In this document: positions 12,939 through 24,745 of the stretch, one piece after another
Layout of the letters: each line of letters begins with the position of its first letter
How positions within the stretch are numbered: the first letter of the stretch is position 1
Assembly: GCA_014529385.2 (NCBI GenBank)
Contig: CM043959.1
Location: forward strand, 92,785,029-92,849,028
Length of the DNA stretch: 64,000 nucleotides
Source: Adiantum capillus-veneris
Lineage: Eukaryota > Streptophyta > Polypodiopsida > Polypodiales > Pteridaceae
Direction of reading: 5' to 3'
Made by a program: the position numbers and the translations under genes
Notes under the pieces: generated by a model
Told to the model about the DNA's origin: nothing
The model's input: only the letters and a program-made list of their open reading frames with translations
Database searches by the model: none

Positions 12939-13140
12939 TTTTCCATAGGTGCTGTTTAGTTCAATCGGGTATCACAGAGGTGTGTCAAAGTCCAATCAAC
13001 CATCCTCTACTTCAACGTGGAATGTATGTGTAACTCCAAGGTTGGCCTCTCGTTCGCGTCTTATGCATTATTGTCGCTCCTTAGCCTCAGCTTGAGCTTG
13101 TATCTTCTTTAATTCTGTGTGTGCCTTGGCTGCGTTTTTT

Positions 13141-14321
13141 TTAATGGATGGCATATAGCTCTTCTTGGATTAAAGGATCATAATATCTTTTAAATTTTCT
13201 CCCATTGAGGAATCCAATGGTTTCAACTCCATCAAGAGTCTCCACATGAATGGTACCTTGTGGGTTGATTTCAAATACTCTATATGGTCCTTTTCCCTCA
13301 TATTTCAACTTTTTCTTCTTGTTTTTCACTCCATACATAAGGACTTTATCGGAAACATTGATATGTTTGTTCATTAGACAATGGTCAAACCATTTCTTCC
13401 TCCTATCTTTCTCCATAAGTGCATTTTGTATATCCAATTGTCTTTCTTCATCTAATCTCTCAAGGATATATAAACGCTCAACTAAAGGATTACCATCCCA
13501 ATCTTCTTGTGAAGCTACATGAAGAATAGGAATTACAAACTCCCATGGATAACTTCTTCTTGGCCATATACCATTTTGAATGGTGCACAATTAATAACCG
13601 CTTTGTAAGAAGTACAATAAGTCCATAGAGTTGATGTCAGCTTCAAATCCCAATCTGTGAGATGATCTTTGATTGTTTTAGTCAAGATAGAAATTAAGGT
13701 CTTGTTAGTGCTCTGAGCTTGGCCATTTTCTTAAGGATAATAAGGCATGGACTTATGGTGGGCTATCATGAAGTTTGTCGTGACTTCCTTAATCACTACA
13801 TTTACAAAATGAGTACCATTGTCAATCACAATCTCAAAGGGACAACCAAATCTTGTAATAATATTCTCAAAGAGAAACTTGGCAATTGAGCTTGCATCAG
13901 CCTTACATAATGCCCTGGATTTCGCCCACTTTGTCACATAGTCAATGGCAACGATAATATATCGAGATTGAGTGCTATGAGCTGCCGGACTAATTGGGCC
14001 TACAAAGTCTAAAACCCATTTTTCAAATAGTTGAGTCACTTTAACATGATGTAAGGGCATCTTATCCTTTCGTTCTGTGATCTTGTAACGTTGGCATTCA
14101 TCACATACTTTTGCAAAAAGTAATGCATCCTTGAATAAGGTAGGCCACCAGTAGCCTGATTGCAACACCTTTCTAGGAGTTAGTTCCCCTGGGAAATGTC
14201 CTTCGGCTATACCCATCTGGGCTTCTTGCAATATGTATAAATACTCATCCTCACGGGCATCTAAGGATATCGTCCTGCCCTGGCTTGTAGAGAGTTTCTG
14301 CAATGAGAGAATAAGGTTCAC
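13141..14321 (-). pseudogene. F1 integrase region
   Basis: The HHCC-type zinc-binding end is visible as GHFPGELTPRKVL...CDECQRYK. The catalytic core follows (WVLDFVGPISP, YIIVAIDYVTKWAKS, GCPFEIVIDNGTHF), then a C-terminal domain with YEGKGPYRVFEINPQGTIHV (about 13200-13340). Fossil; part of element F1. Confidence 0.85.
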
Positions 14322-14426
14322 ATTAGTTTAACAGTTTTTGAACTATATTCTTACAAAGCTACTTAGGTGGAAAACCATTAACTAGAAAGCTCACAATCTT
14401 CTCACTCCATTCAAGCATGGTCTTGA

Positions 14427-14747
14427 CTAGAAATAAGGAAGTATCGGGCAATCATCATTGCCTCCAGTAGGGGCTTCACCATTGGGTATGCGAGACAAAT
14501 GATCCGCCATGACATGTCTTTTACCAGGTCTCACCACAACGGTAAAATCAAACTCAAGGAGAATTAACAACCATTGTGTAATTCTTTCCATGGAACAAGG
14601 TTTATTTAGTAGATACAAGAAGGCTTGATGATCCACATAGAAAAAAAACTTGTTGGCAAGAAGGTAGTAGCGAAATTTCTTCATTGCGTAAATTATAGCT
14701 AAACCTTCCCGCTCTGTAGTGGTGTAGTTTCTCTCAGCATCATTCAA
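14427..14747 (-). pseudogene. F1 RNase H domain
   Basis: ERNYTTTEREGLAIIYAMKK, KFFFYVDHQAFLYLLNK and RHVMADHLSRIPN are the RNase H signatures of Ty3/gypsy polyproteins. It is separated from the reverse transcriptase by the MITE at 14916-15161. Confidence 0.85.
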
Positions 14748-14915
14748 TCAACGACTTGCAAATCTAATGGGGTAGTTCCATTGTATGTTCTCATGGCTGA
14801 GCTAGAACACACCCAATAGAAAATTTCGATGCATTAATATGTACATGGAAAATTACATTCCAATCGGGCACTCGTAGAATGGGAGCGCTTGTCTAGGTCT
14901 TTTTCAATGACTCAT

Positions 14916-15161
14916 CCCGGGGAGGTCACCTAATAAAAATGTAACCTATCACGTGAGTTCAACAAAAGGGTATTTAAAGTTCTTGAAACTTACGGAAATA
15001 TATATACAGAAGGGCATTATTTTTTCATATTTGAAAAAAATTACGGATTTTAAAAGAAAAGGGTACATTATATTCTTAAGAAAATTCACAGATAAGGGGT
15101 TTTACAAACATGTTTTGAACGCACGTGATATGGTAGTGTTACACATAGTGAACCCCCTGAG
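14916..15161. mobile_element. hAT-like MITE copy 1 (246 bp) inserted in Ty3/gypsy element
   Basis: Termini CCCGGGGAGGTCACC and, inverted, CTCAGGGGGTTCACT, with a second inverted block (TATCACGTGAGTTCAA near the left end; CTTGAACGCACGTGATA-like near the right). It is flanked by a perfect 8-bp duplication TGACTCAT (14908-14915 and 15162-15169). The 8-bp duplication and short G-rich inverted ends fit a hAT-type non-autonomous element. No coding capacity. Three further copies are at 18984, 60897 and 61860. Confidence 0.9.
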
Positions 15162-15245
15162 TGACTCATAAGCATGGTCACACTCCGCAGTCCATTGAAA
15201 CATCAATTAGAAGCTTGTACAAAGGACGAGCTATCTTGACAAAGT

Positions 15246-16222
15246 TTAAAATAAACCGTCGGTAATAACCAAAATGGCCCATGAACCTTTGAACTCCTTT
15301 ATAGTTTGTAGTGGTGGCAATTCAACAATGGCTTTAATTTTTCCCTCATCTGTGGAAATCCCATTTTTGGACACTTTGTGCCCTAAAATGACTCCATGTT
15401 TAACCCAAAGTTGGTATTTGAAAGGGTTTAAGGAGATGCAATACAATCTGCACTTCTCAAACACTTTTCGTAAACATGACAGATGTTCTTTCCAAGAAGA
15501 ATAAACACAAAGGTCATCTAAGAAAGCTTCGCAAAAATCCCTCAAATATTCTCTAAAAGCGATGTTTATTAATCTTTGGAAGGTAGCAGGAGCATTGGTT
15601 AAGCCGAAATCCATAACCCGAAATGTGAACACTCTGAATTCGATTATAAAAGCCATTTTAGCTTGGTCCTCTAGTGTAGTTGTGATTTTATTGTATCCAG
15701 AGTACCCATCTAAATAGCTATAAGCTTCCTTTCCTGCAACTCCAAGGGGTAGTGGTCCCTCCTAGTGCCGGCATTGACCTCTTGAGATCCATGCACACTG
15801 AGTTTCCCATTCCTTTTCGGCACAATCACTATTGGAGACACCCATTCTGAGTGCTGAATAGGGTATATGAATCCGCATTTGACAAGATTTTCATTCTCTT
15901 CTTGAACAATCTTTGCATACTTAGGATTCATTAGGTAGGGTCGTTGTTGGACTGGTTTAGCCATGCTATTCATGGGGATAGTGTGTTGCATCACAGAAGG
16001 TGAAACACCTTTCATATCATGATATGTCCAAGAAAATATATCCTTGAATTCCTTGAGAAGTTCTTTAACTATATATACTTCTGAGTCTCTGTTAGATCTT
16101 GGGCCATAAAAACAGGTTTGGACTCTTCCTGGGTCTACTAACACTATTTCCTTAACTATCATGAGACCATCATAGACTCTGTTGCTTCCATTGATAGGTT
16201 TTCTTTGAGCCTTTGTATACAC
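15246..16222 (-). pseudogene. F1 reverse transcriptase domain
   Basis: Upstream part: FKDIFSWTYHDMKGV, the HTIPMN pocket and WVSPIVIVPKRNGK (15710-16222). Palm part: FRVMDFGLTNAPATFQRL and EAFLDDLCVYS (15246-15656), that is, the FxFD-equivalent and the YxDD-equivalent of Ty3/gypsy enzymes. Fossil; part of element F1. Confidence 0.85.
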
Positions 16223-16327
16223 AACCTTACATTCCTGTGTGGTGTAGGATTTGAAATGTTCAGGTGCAGGGGTGTAAGTCTGTGGAGGCTTGTTGTTCTA
16301 TGGACTATGATTTCTCTTCCACTACCT

Positions 16328-16857
16328 TTTGTTGTTGAGCTAGCTCTCGATTTTGTCGCCTCCTTATGGTACGACTAAACTTTGGATTCTTTGTAGCCTC
16401 TAGTTGTGCGATGTCAATGGGTTGTGGACTATACCACATAACACTTTGAAGGTATTCACCCCAATTATCTACTAGCTTTCGCTGAGCATTGCATACCCCT
16501 ATATAATTAATCCATTCAACGGTAGATTTCTTTTCATTTATTCTAGCATGCACATTTGCTCAATATTTTTGCCTCTTATATCTCTTACTCTTCTTGTTGT
16601 TGAGCTAGCTCTCGATTTTGTCGCCTCCTTATGGTACGACTAAACTTTGGATTCTTTGTAGCCTCTAGTTGTGCGATGTCAATGGGTTGTGGACTATACC
16701 ACATAACACTTTGAAGGTATTCACCCCAATTATCTACCAGCTTTCGATGAGCATCGCATGCCCCTATATAATTAATCCATTCAACGGTAGATTTCTTTTC
16801 ATTTATTCTAGCATGCACATTTGCTCAATATTTTTGCCTCTTATATCTCTTACTCTT
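16328..16857 (-). repeat. 265-bp tandem duplication inside F1
   Basis: Two adjacent, nearly identical 265-bp units on the minus strand. Each encodes MHARINEKKSTVEWINYIG followed by a basic stretch (FSRTIRRRQNRELAQQQ). The few differences between the units suggest a fairly recent duplication. Confidence 0.9.
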
Positions 16858-17324
16858 CTTGTCTAATTTTTAATTACGGCTGATCTCTAGTGAAGAGTCA
16901 CTAGATGAATCGCTACTTGTGTCTTTTGCTCTCCTGGATAGATTGTCATCTAGGGTACCACTAGGCCCTGAATGGTTTGTCCCCACCTTTGCGTTAAGAT
17001 TTAACTCATATTCTTCATCCTCATAGTCAATTTCAATTGATGATTCTGAGTGCGAATTGTGTGGACTATAGTCTTGTGAGGCGCTACTGGTTCCAATGTC
17101 AATCAAGCCTTCATCCTGTAGGTCATCAAAAGCTATATGCATTGCTTCTAGCATATTTAAGGGTATGAATTGTGGCATTTCATTCCCCTCAGGTGTTACC
17201 CAGCTCATCTCCCTATTTCCCTAAGTGTCTATGGTTGCTTCTAGGTGGACCCAATCCACATCGTCAGACACAGTCATCCCACGTAGAACATCCATATAAG
17301 AAGAATCTTCCCCAACATGAGTGT

Positions 17325-17621
17325 TCACTTTACATGTGTAACACTACTGCAATGGGGTCGAGTGATGTTAGATCTATGATCAATTATAAACCTATTTCCT
17401 AGAGGATGTGCTCGGCCATTTGCAAGATCCACTTGAATGACAGAATCTTGGAACTGCAAGTAGACATGGTTTTTAGACCAGTCATGCACCATTTTTTCTT
17501 CCCTCATGAAAGGACGTCCTAAGATCATCTGAGATGACATAGTGTGCTTGGCAAAATCCATAACAATGAAGGTATTTGTTATTTTGTGTCCAAAGACCTT
17601 GATCTTGAGATCTTCTAGCAT
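17325..17621 (-). pseudogene. F1 aspartic protease (retropepsin-like) region
   Basis: The frame reads LKIKVFGHKITNTFIVMDF, then QMILGRPFMREEKMVHDW, with the LGRPF motif typical of the C-terminal half of a Ty3/gypsy retropepsin. It lies upstream of the reverse transcriptase as expected. Fossil; part of element F1. Confidence 0.65.
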
Positions 17622-17639
17622 CCCAATAGGTGTAGTGAG

Positions 17640-18620
17640 TGCCCGTGAAGATCGCTCGCCTAGTTTTTTAGGTGTTTATAACCTAATTTTTGTGTATTTT
17701 TGGTCCCTTTTTTTCACCAAGCCACGGAATATGGTGTGTGATAGCTCAAAAAGAGCATCTTGGCTAGGGAAATGTGCCATGCTTTACAGCCCCCGATTCG
17801 GTTATGTACAGCCCTTGAACTCCTAAAACTAGTCTTTTCCTCGGTGGGGAGAGGGCTAGAATTAGCAAGTCCAAAGGGTGCGTGTGAACGAGATGGTGGA
17901 GAACTTCAGGAACTTGTCCCACATGCCCTCCCTTCACTTGAGGTCCTAGTCTTTATATATAAAGTGGTGTGTATAGTATATCATAAGAGTGAGGCCTCGG
18001 CTTGGGTTTGGGCTAAGCTTGGGCTTGAGCTTGGAGAAAGATCCCGATCCCAATCCCTTCCTTTTAAGATAAGGTTTTTTTTGTTTTGAGTTTTTCTTTT
18101 AGTCCCAAATATCACGACTTTTTTTTAATTAATTTTTAAAATTTAAAAGAAAATAAATAAAAATAAAATTATATATATATAATTTTTTTTAAAAAAAAAA
18201 ACTTTTTTCAGGATAATGTGGCCATGTAGACACCGAGCTCCCAGGTGCACACAACAGATCTTGCAAGCTCTATCTAACCCCTTTTCACCTAACACAATTA
18301 ATTAACGTTAACTACCTCTGCTAACACACTGTCAAACACAATACACTGCACACTCAAAGACAGTCAACTCTACTTCTCACTGTCTACTCTTACTAATAGA
18401 TGTACTAACACCTGCTTATTACAGATCTTGCAAAACTAACAAAAATAGTACAATGCAACACTAATAGAGCTTATAGCCACTTACAGAACCTGACAAAAAC
18501 CTAATAATCTGCCCTTTACAGTCACAGTGGCTAACAAAACACTGTAAAAAACAAAAAACAGATGGAAGAAAGGCTTCCAAAGGTAGCATTGAGTGCTCCT
18601 CGGGCTTAATGCAAGGTACT
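17640..18620. other. F1 leader and gag-side region, no recognisable domain
   Basis: Mixed sequence between the protease and the primer-binding-like site. I see no confident gag domain. A low-complexity A/T stretch is at 18118-18205. Confidence 0.4.
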
Positions 18621-18621
18621 T

Positions 18622-18637
18622 CCTGGTAGCAACGCCA
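18622..18637 (-). promoter_or_regulatory. Primer-binding-like site of element F1
   Basis: Read on the minus strand this is TGGCGTTGCTACCAGG, resembling the TGGCGCCGTTGCC-type primer-binding sites next to the 5' LTR of many plant Ty3/gypsy elements. If correct, the 5' LTR lies at coordinates just above 18640 and is now disrupted by microsatellites and a MITE. Confidence 0.45.
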
Positions 18638-18865
18638 AAAATGTACGCTTGAGGTTTGTGTTGAAGTTAGGAACTTTCATGTGCACTGTGTGCGAGCCTT
18701 GAAAGGCTGCAAACACACAACTAGAAGAGCCAAGTAATCTCAAAGGGGTAGAGGTGTGTCACTGACCACTCAATGCTTTCGTTGTGAAGGATCCTGTGCT
18801 GCAAAGAAGAAGGAGCCGCTGTCATTGTCACACTCGACCGCCGCCGATGCCGCCACAATGATCGA

Positions 18866-18981
<116 letters not shown>

Positions 18982-18983
18982 AC

Positions 18984-19228
18984 CCCGGGGAGGTCACCTA
19001 AGAAAAATGTAACCTATCACGTGAGTTCAACAGAAGGGTATTTAAAGTTCTTGAACCTTACAGAAATATATATACAAAAGGACATTATTTTTTCAAATTT
19101 GGAAAAAAATTATAGATTTTAAAAGAAAAGGGTCCATTATATTCCTAACAAAATTTATAGATAAGAGGTTTTACAAACATGTCTTGAACGCACGTGATAT
19201 GGTAGTTTTACACAGTGAGCCCCCCGAG
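18984..19228. mobile_element. hAT-like MITE copy 2 (245 bp) inside a CT microsatellite
   Basis: Strongly similar to copy 1 along its length, with termini CCCGGGGAGGTCACC and inverted CTCGGGGGGCTCAC. CT repeats lie on both sides (18869-18980 and 19235-19274), so the target was the microsatellite. The flanking octamers TCTCTCAC and TCTCAATC match only partly, so the target duplication has decayed or is ambiguous. Confidence 0.88.
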
Positions 19229-19231
19229 TCT

Positions 19232-19234
<3 letters not shown>

Positions 19235-19312
<78 letters not shown>
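19235..19312. repeat. (CT)n then (CA)n compound microsatellite
   Basis: CT run 19235-19274 followed by a CA run 19279-19312; probably the right half of the microsatellite split by MITE copy 2. Confidence 0.95.
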
Positions 19313-19314
<2 letters not shown>

Positions 19315-19521
19315 GTGAGCACAAGAAGGAGAAGGAGACAGAGATGAAGCAAGAGCACTTCTTAGCTTACACCTCCAAGAATGAGGATTTTTAGGTCAAA
19401 TGGACCTTTTATAAGAGTTTGGCCCATTCACACATGGGTGCCCACAGTGGTCGATCATTGCAAAACTACTGTAAAAATAAGATAAGTGGTTCACCTCTCA
19501 TCGTGGTGATCACCTCCACAC

Positions 19522-20592
19522 CTATTGGACGATTGATAAGCCCGATCCATCACTCAATCGAATAAATAATATGCGTCCGTTGAAGGTGATAGGGTGTCCG
19601 TGAGGGTTAACATGCACATGTACCAAACATAAGGTGCTAGTTTGAAAATCACGAACACTTACCAGATGAGAGATTATTTCAATGTAACTATCAATAGGGG
19701 TGTCCTCATAGTGAGGAGACCCCAAATCATTGAGTATCTCTTTCATTGATTCTATTTTCACCTCGAGCTCTATTTTTTGCTTTGCATGTAGATCACAGAT
19801 TTGTGATAAAGTCTCCAATTCATTGGCAGCATCATGTAACTTGTGTCGCATCGTCGTGACAATTGGATTGACCTTCGCATTGCTGGCTTGCAATACTCTT
19901 GTGTCTTCTAGCTCTGGTTGTGCATTTTTTAGATCCTTTTTAACATCCTGCAATTGTATTATGAGATGAAGGATAATTGTTGGGATGCGTTGCAAATCCT
20001 CCAAGTAAAAAAATGAAAGGCTTTTTGCCTCCTACTGCTGCTGAGTGCTACAACAAGACAATGGTGTGTCCTTGGAAGCTGACCTATTTCTCATGCCTAC
20101 TCGGCCCGAGTTGTCCTCCCACATTTCAACTGATTCATCCAAATGTTTTTGAGCTTGATGATGGGAATTAAACATCCTCCACTTGTTGACATGGCCCTCA
20201 TAATAGCCCTTCTCACAAAGATCCTGCAAATACTTTAGAGTAAACTCAGCCCAATTGAACTTAATGGTTGTACCTCTTGCAATCAACATAGGACTGAATT
20301 CTTTGACAAGTCTCTTTGAAAATGTGGAGCTCATCTCCATGTTTTTTGGTCCCTTTTGGCAGACCTTATAGTGTAATAGCATCGTCTGCTCATACATGTT
20401 GATGCGGATGCAGCTGCATTTAATGCGATATTGACTAGAATCCTTCATCTGTTTGAACAAACTGAACCATTCCACATCACTGAGTTTCTCCCACCTCACC
20501 AATTTGGGATCCAAATCAGTCATGGAGAGCCCATAAGTAGCATTGAAATCTTCCACAGTTACACATAATTTCTCTTGCAATGCGATCTCCAC
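19522..20592 (-). pseudogene. Unrecognised coding fragment with C-terminal coiled coil
   Basis: I do not recognise this protein. One minus-strand frame is open from 20592 to 19522 except for one in-frame stop between 20005 and 20031. The N-terminal part (about 180 residues) is mixed alpha/beta-like and Trp/Tyr-rich (RWEKLSDVEWFSLFKQMKD, IKFNWAEFTLKYLQDLCEKG). The C-terminal part has a clear coiled coil (DVKKDLKNAQPELEDTRV, HKLHDAANELETLSQICDL, ELEVKIESMKEILNDLG). No catalytic motif is visible. A possible splice acceptor (GTGTGCAG) lies about 20 bp upstream of 20592, so this may be one exon of a larger gene. It could be a host gene fragment or a gag-like or transposon-associated ORF. Confidence 0.5.
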
Positions 20593-21633
20593 CTTGGGAT
20601 CTCTCCATCAAACTGCACACATGCAATAAGAACCTTAGCAAAAACCAAAAGGTTACATGATCAAGAGAGTAGAATCTGACAAAATACATTCCATCTACAT
20701 ATGTATTGTCCTTCTCTCTCCATCTGGCTGTGAATGGAAAATCCATTGCACATTGGGGAGCCAATCCAGGAATGTGTGCAAAGGACACTAAACCGAGGAA
20801 CACACAAACACACACATAGGGGGGAGAGACAGAGAGAGAGAGAGAGAGATAAAGAGAGAGAGAAAATGAGTTGTTCCTTCCTTTGCTTACATGCATGAAT
20901 TGTGACATTGGGGATCTTTAGGCATCAGGCAGATTCAATCTTTTGCGAGGTGGAGAAGTAGTAGTAGACTTAGCCCTGCTGTGTTTCTTGGTTGGTGGAT
21001 GGTGGACGAGTCCTCAAAGGACTCTCATTGGTATTCCAATCTCTCTCTCCCCCTTGCAGCATGATGAGAAGCAACAACTGATGCCTGCTTGGCAAAGCCC
21101 CCACATCTCTTGCATGTGGCTCTCACACCCCGCTTCTCTGTACACTTCACTCAGTAACCTCCCCGTTGAAATTGATTGCTCAGAATGGAAATATGGAGCT
21201 TTGACTCACCAAGTTTCCCCTCCCCCCTTATCTTTATTTTTCTCTTGTGTTTCCCCACGGTGCCAGCAGTATGAATGTGTGTCCCCCCCCCCGGATTGGC
21301 GGTGCTTTGTGTGAGAGAGTGAGATCGAGTGGTTGTGTGCGTGTGCAAGGCTTGAGATGGACCTTGGCAGTGAGTGTGAGTTGTGTTGTGGTCTTGTGGT
21401 GTGTGTAATCATTAGGAAGTGAGAAGGCAGTGGTGTGCTAGTGCAAATTGAGTCTTTTGAAGGTGTTTCTAAGAGGATAAGGGTGTTGTGTATACCCTCA
21501 GGTATAAAGAGGCCCTTGTGTTGTGTGTCCAATGTGTTTCCACATTCCTCCTTTCCATCTTTTGGTGCCCCCATGGAGGAGAAAACGGATTTCTCCCAAT
21601 TTGACAAGGAGTGAAGTTTTTTGCGTTGGAAGT
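20593..21633. other. Non-coding stretch, nothing recognised
   Basis: Contains a short GA run (20828-20863), a poly-C run (21283-21293) and GT-rich sequence (21320-21410). It may include the leader or LTR of the plus-strand element starting at 21634, but no repeat pair was identified. Confidence 0.5.
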
Positions 21634-23940
21634 CATGGCGATGCGAAGCTATGCACCGATTTTCACAGGCGAGGAGAATCCTGACGAGTGGATGTCGGAT
21701 TTTGAGTTGTATATGCTATCACTGTATATGTTGATGAACAAGGATATAAAAATGTAGACATTTTATTTGGTGATGCATGGAAAAGCTAAAGTTTGGTACA
21801 AAGCTTTGGAAGGTGAGCCGAGGCATGCTTGGTCGCCTCTAGGGGCACAATTTCTTCACAACTTTTGCAAGGAGGTGTCCCCAATTGAGATGGATGTGAA
21901 GCTGAAGGTGCTTAAACAAGAAATAAGTGAAGAGTTCAAATTTTTTTTGGATTTCTTTGAAGAATGTTGGGTAGAATTAGCGACAACCATGCAATTGGCT
22001 AATGTGGATTATTTCAAGCTGGAAAAATTCATGGTGTGTTTGCATCCTAAAGTGAGGGAGATTTTCAAATTTGAGATCTCAAAACATTTCAACGGGGTAG
22101 TAGCAATTTAACGATCAAAGAGCAATAAGAAAAAGAAGATAATAGAGCAAGGCATGTCAAACTAACAGACGGTAGCTCCCCCCCAACCGTAGAGTCCGAG
22201 AGAGGGTGTTCATGAGGAGAACCGTGGGAATCAAGTTGTAGCAGTGTGCTGCAGAATTGGGGGCACACAGTGCAAGATTTTTTTGAGAAGATGCATGAAT
22301 TGCAGCTAAGTGTGATGGATAGAGGACACCCAATAGGAGCAAGGGGTAGAGCAAGGCCGCTACCCTTACAATTGTGGAGAAGAAAGTCATTATGCGCCAG
22401 ACTGTCCCCAACTTCCAAGAGAGAGAGGTGGTATTTCCCCACTTTTTGGTCAAGGTAGAGGTCCAAGAGAGTTCAATGGTCAGAGATAACAGGCAGTGCA
22501 GAGTCCTATGCTGTTGGCTTTGCCAAATGTAGGTGAAGTCCCTAGGGTGAATATTATATGGGTAGATAAGCATGATGTGAAGTCTTGGCCAACAAGAAAA
22601 CATGAGCTGAGAGGGAAACAAAGACCAAGCAGGAAACAGGACCGAGCGGGAGAAGATAGCTTGCAAGGATAAAGAGAAAGTGTACAAAGGCAAGGCGAAA
22701 CCAAAGACTAGCAAAAGAAGGAGACGTCACAAGATCAAGCAAGTGGATTTCCAGCAAGGACGAGGCTACCCCGAGTATGACCTCGTAAGCAATGTTCAAA
22801 ATTAGAAATCAAACATTACTTTTTGTCAGTTTCTAGCTTTAAATCCTAAGCTGAGGAGGAAATGGTCTATGAGTGTGATCACGAGGTTGCCAAAAGCTAA
22901 GGGCAACGTGCATGCAACACAAAATATGGCCTCGAGGGTAGGTAGCCAAACTGATTTTCTTCCCCCTGTCTATGTGGTCATTAGGAAGAGGGTGTAGGTA
23001 CAAGCCTACATAGATGGTAGAGCACAGGTATGCGTCATGACGGAAGCATCTATTAAGGAGAAAGGAGTCAAGGTGGAAGCTAAGTCAAATGTGCACATGA
23101 GGATGGCCAACCATGCTAAAGCTAGGTGTTTGGGCATGGATCAGGACATAAATGGAAAGGTGACGGGCATAAAGTGCCTGATAGACATTTTTGTGATAAA
23201 GGCAATAAATAATGCTTATCCAATCATCTTGGGTAGGCTGTGGATTTTGGCAATAAAAGCTAAGCAGGATTGGGAGAGCAAAGTGTTTAATTTTCCAGAA
23301 AAAGAAAAAGGGAGAAAAATTATGCTGGATTTGAATACCAAGGAGAGAAGTTCTCATCCTATGGAGGCAAAAGATAAGGATTACACGACAAGCTATGAGT
23401 ATGAGACGGAGATGGCATATGATGAGGGCCACATTGATACCGAGGAAGAGGAGAGCTAGGGAAATATGCTAAAGATATATGCGGATATGTTCGGAGTCAC
23501 CATATACGACTCTCCAAAAGAAGAAGGTATGTAGCCTTAAGTTCATGGTTTGGGTGTAGAAGAGGAGTCTAGCATGTTAATTGAGGATCTAAGCAAGGGC
23601 AAGAAGGGAAGCTATGTTCAATTCTATGCATCCTAACCAAACCTGTTTGTGATGGATTACAAAGATTTGTGAGGTGCAAAAGTGGTAGAGAACAAGATAG
23701 TACTCAAGGAAGGGTGCAAGCCGTAAGCACAAAAGCTGAGAAGATTAGGGAGATTCAAAAAGAAGACCTTTGGTAAGAGATCAATAAGTTTCAAGATGTT
23801 GGCGTATCATATATCTTGTGAAGGACTGAGAATGGGTTTCATCAGTAGTTATAACCCCTAAGAAGAATGGAAAGTAGAGAGTGTGCATTGACTACAAGCC
23901 ATTGAATGCAACGACCAAGAGAAACCACTAACTATTTTTG
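21634..23940 (+). mobile_element. Broken Ty3/gypsy-like element (fossil F2): gag, protease, start of RT
   Basis: Plus-strand remains of an LTR retroelement. Gag lies at about 21634-22111 (YAPIFTGEENPDEWMSDFE, a retrotransposon gag signature, then GKAKVWYKALEGEP). A retropepsin-like domain lies near 23000-23340 (VKAINNAYPIILGRLWIL). The start of a reverse transcriptase lies near 23830-23930 (VITPKKNGK, then VCIDYKPLNATTKR). It is interrupted in several places, and the rest of pol and both LTRs are not visible, so it is a truncated fossil. Confidence 0.8.
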
Positions 23941-24690
23941 TTTCAAGATGAGATCTTAAACCACGTACCTTGTCATAAAATCTAATATCTAACCAACCCA
24001 AATTATTTTTTCCTATTAAACCGATCATTTAATGTGGGAGAATAAACGAGAACAAGGGTTAGAATATAGACATGTACTTATGGATCTGTCTCAACACGGC
24101 CAAGGTTAAAGGGGTCCAAATGAGAGATGGTTTGTTAAAGAGAAATGCTACTCAATGGAGCTTAAAGACCTCCAAAAGTTAGTTTTAAAAAGTCCTTTGA
24201 CCTCAGCCAAAAAGCTAGGGCTGACCTTCAGGTGGGAATCCTACCCAAGCATGAGGTGCTTGTTGTGCTTTGCTAACTAAGGTACTTAAGGTGTTTGTAG
24301 GAACCTGTGCTTAAATGACTAAGGTTCTTGAAATACTTAATTCGAACATGATCTCTAAGGAGGCATAAACAATTTTCATGCTTGAATGACTAAGGTGCTT
24401 GAAGTTTTCAATTCAAACATGATATCTTAAGAAGCAAAAAATACACATATCAAGATTATTTTCCCATTTGTCCCTCACGATGTGCTTGAATCCTATTGGA
24501 TAGGATTTAAAGGGGTCCAATGAGAATTTAGATGCATAAAAATAAATAATGAAGTTCTTTCTTTCAAAGAGGAAAAATAGGACATGTATCCAAATGATAT
24601 AATTAAATCATACAAATGAGAGAGAGAGAGAGAGACAAAGAGAGAGAGAGAGGGTGGACCAAGCATGAGAGGGGGTATACTCTCCCCCCC

Positions 24691-24745
<55 letters not shown>

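Larger units (their letters stand above)
11900..18640 (-). mobile_element. Broken Ty3/gypsy-type LTR retrotransposon (fossil F1)
   Basis: Internal region of a Ty3/gypsy element on the minus strand. In order of transcription: a primer-binding-like site (18622-18637), an aspartic protease (17325-17621), an acidic linker (16870-17208) and a 265-bp tandem duplication (16328-16857). These are followed by reverse transcriptase (15246-16222), RNase H (14427-14747) and integrase (13141-14321). Beyond the integrase are a second protease-like domain (12603-12938) and a segment with W-x-P-K repeats (12073-12404). The protease-RT-RNase H-integrase order defines Ty3/gypsy; the RT-upstream style resembles the Tat group, with low confidence. 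A hAT-like MITE sits inside it at 14916-15161. It is broken in several places. LTRs were not identified, so the ends are approximate and its age is unknown, though it predates the MITE insertion. Confidence 0.85.

Noticed and set aside
22089-22799. Minus-strand frames of 125 and 185 codons
   Set aside because: Antisense shadows of the F2 fossil region; composition is odd and no domain is visible.
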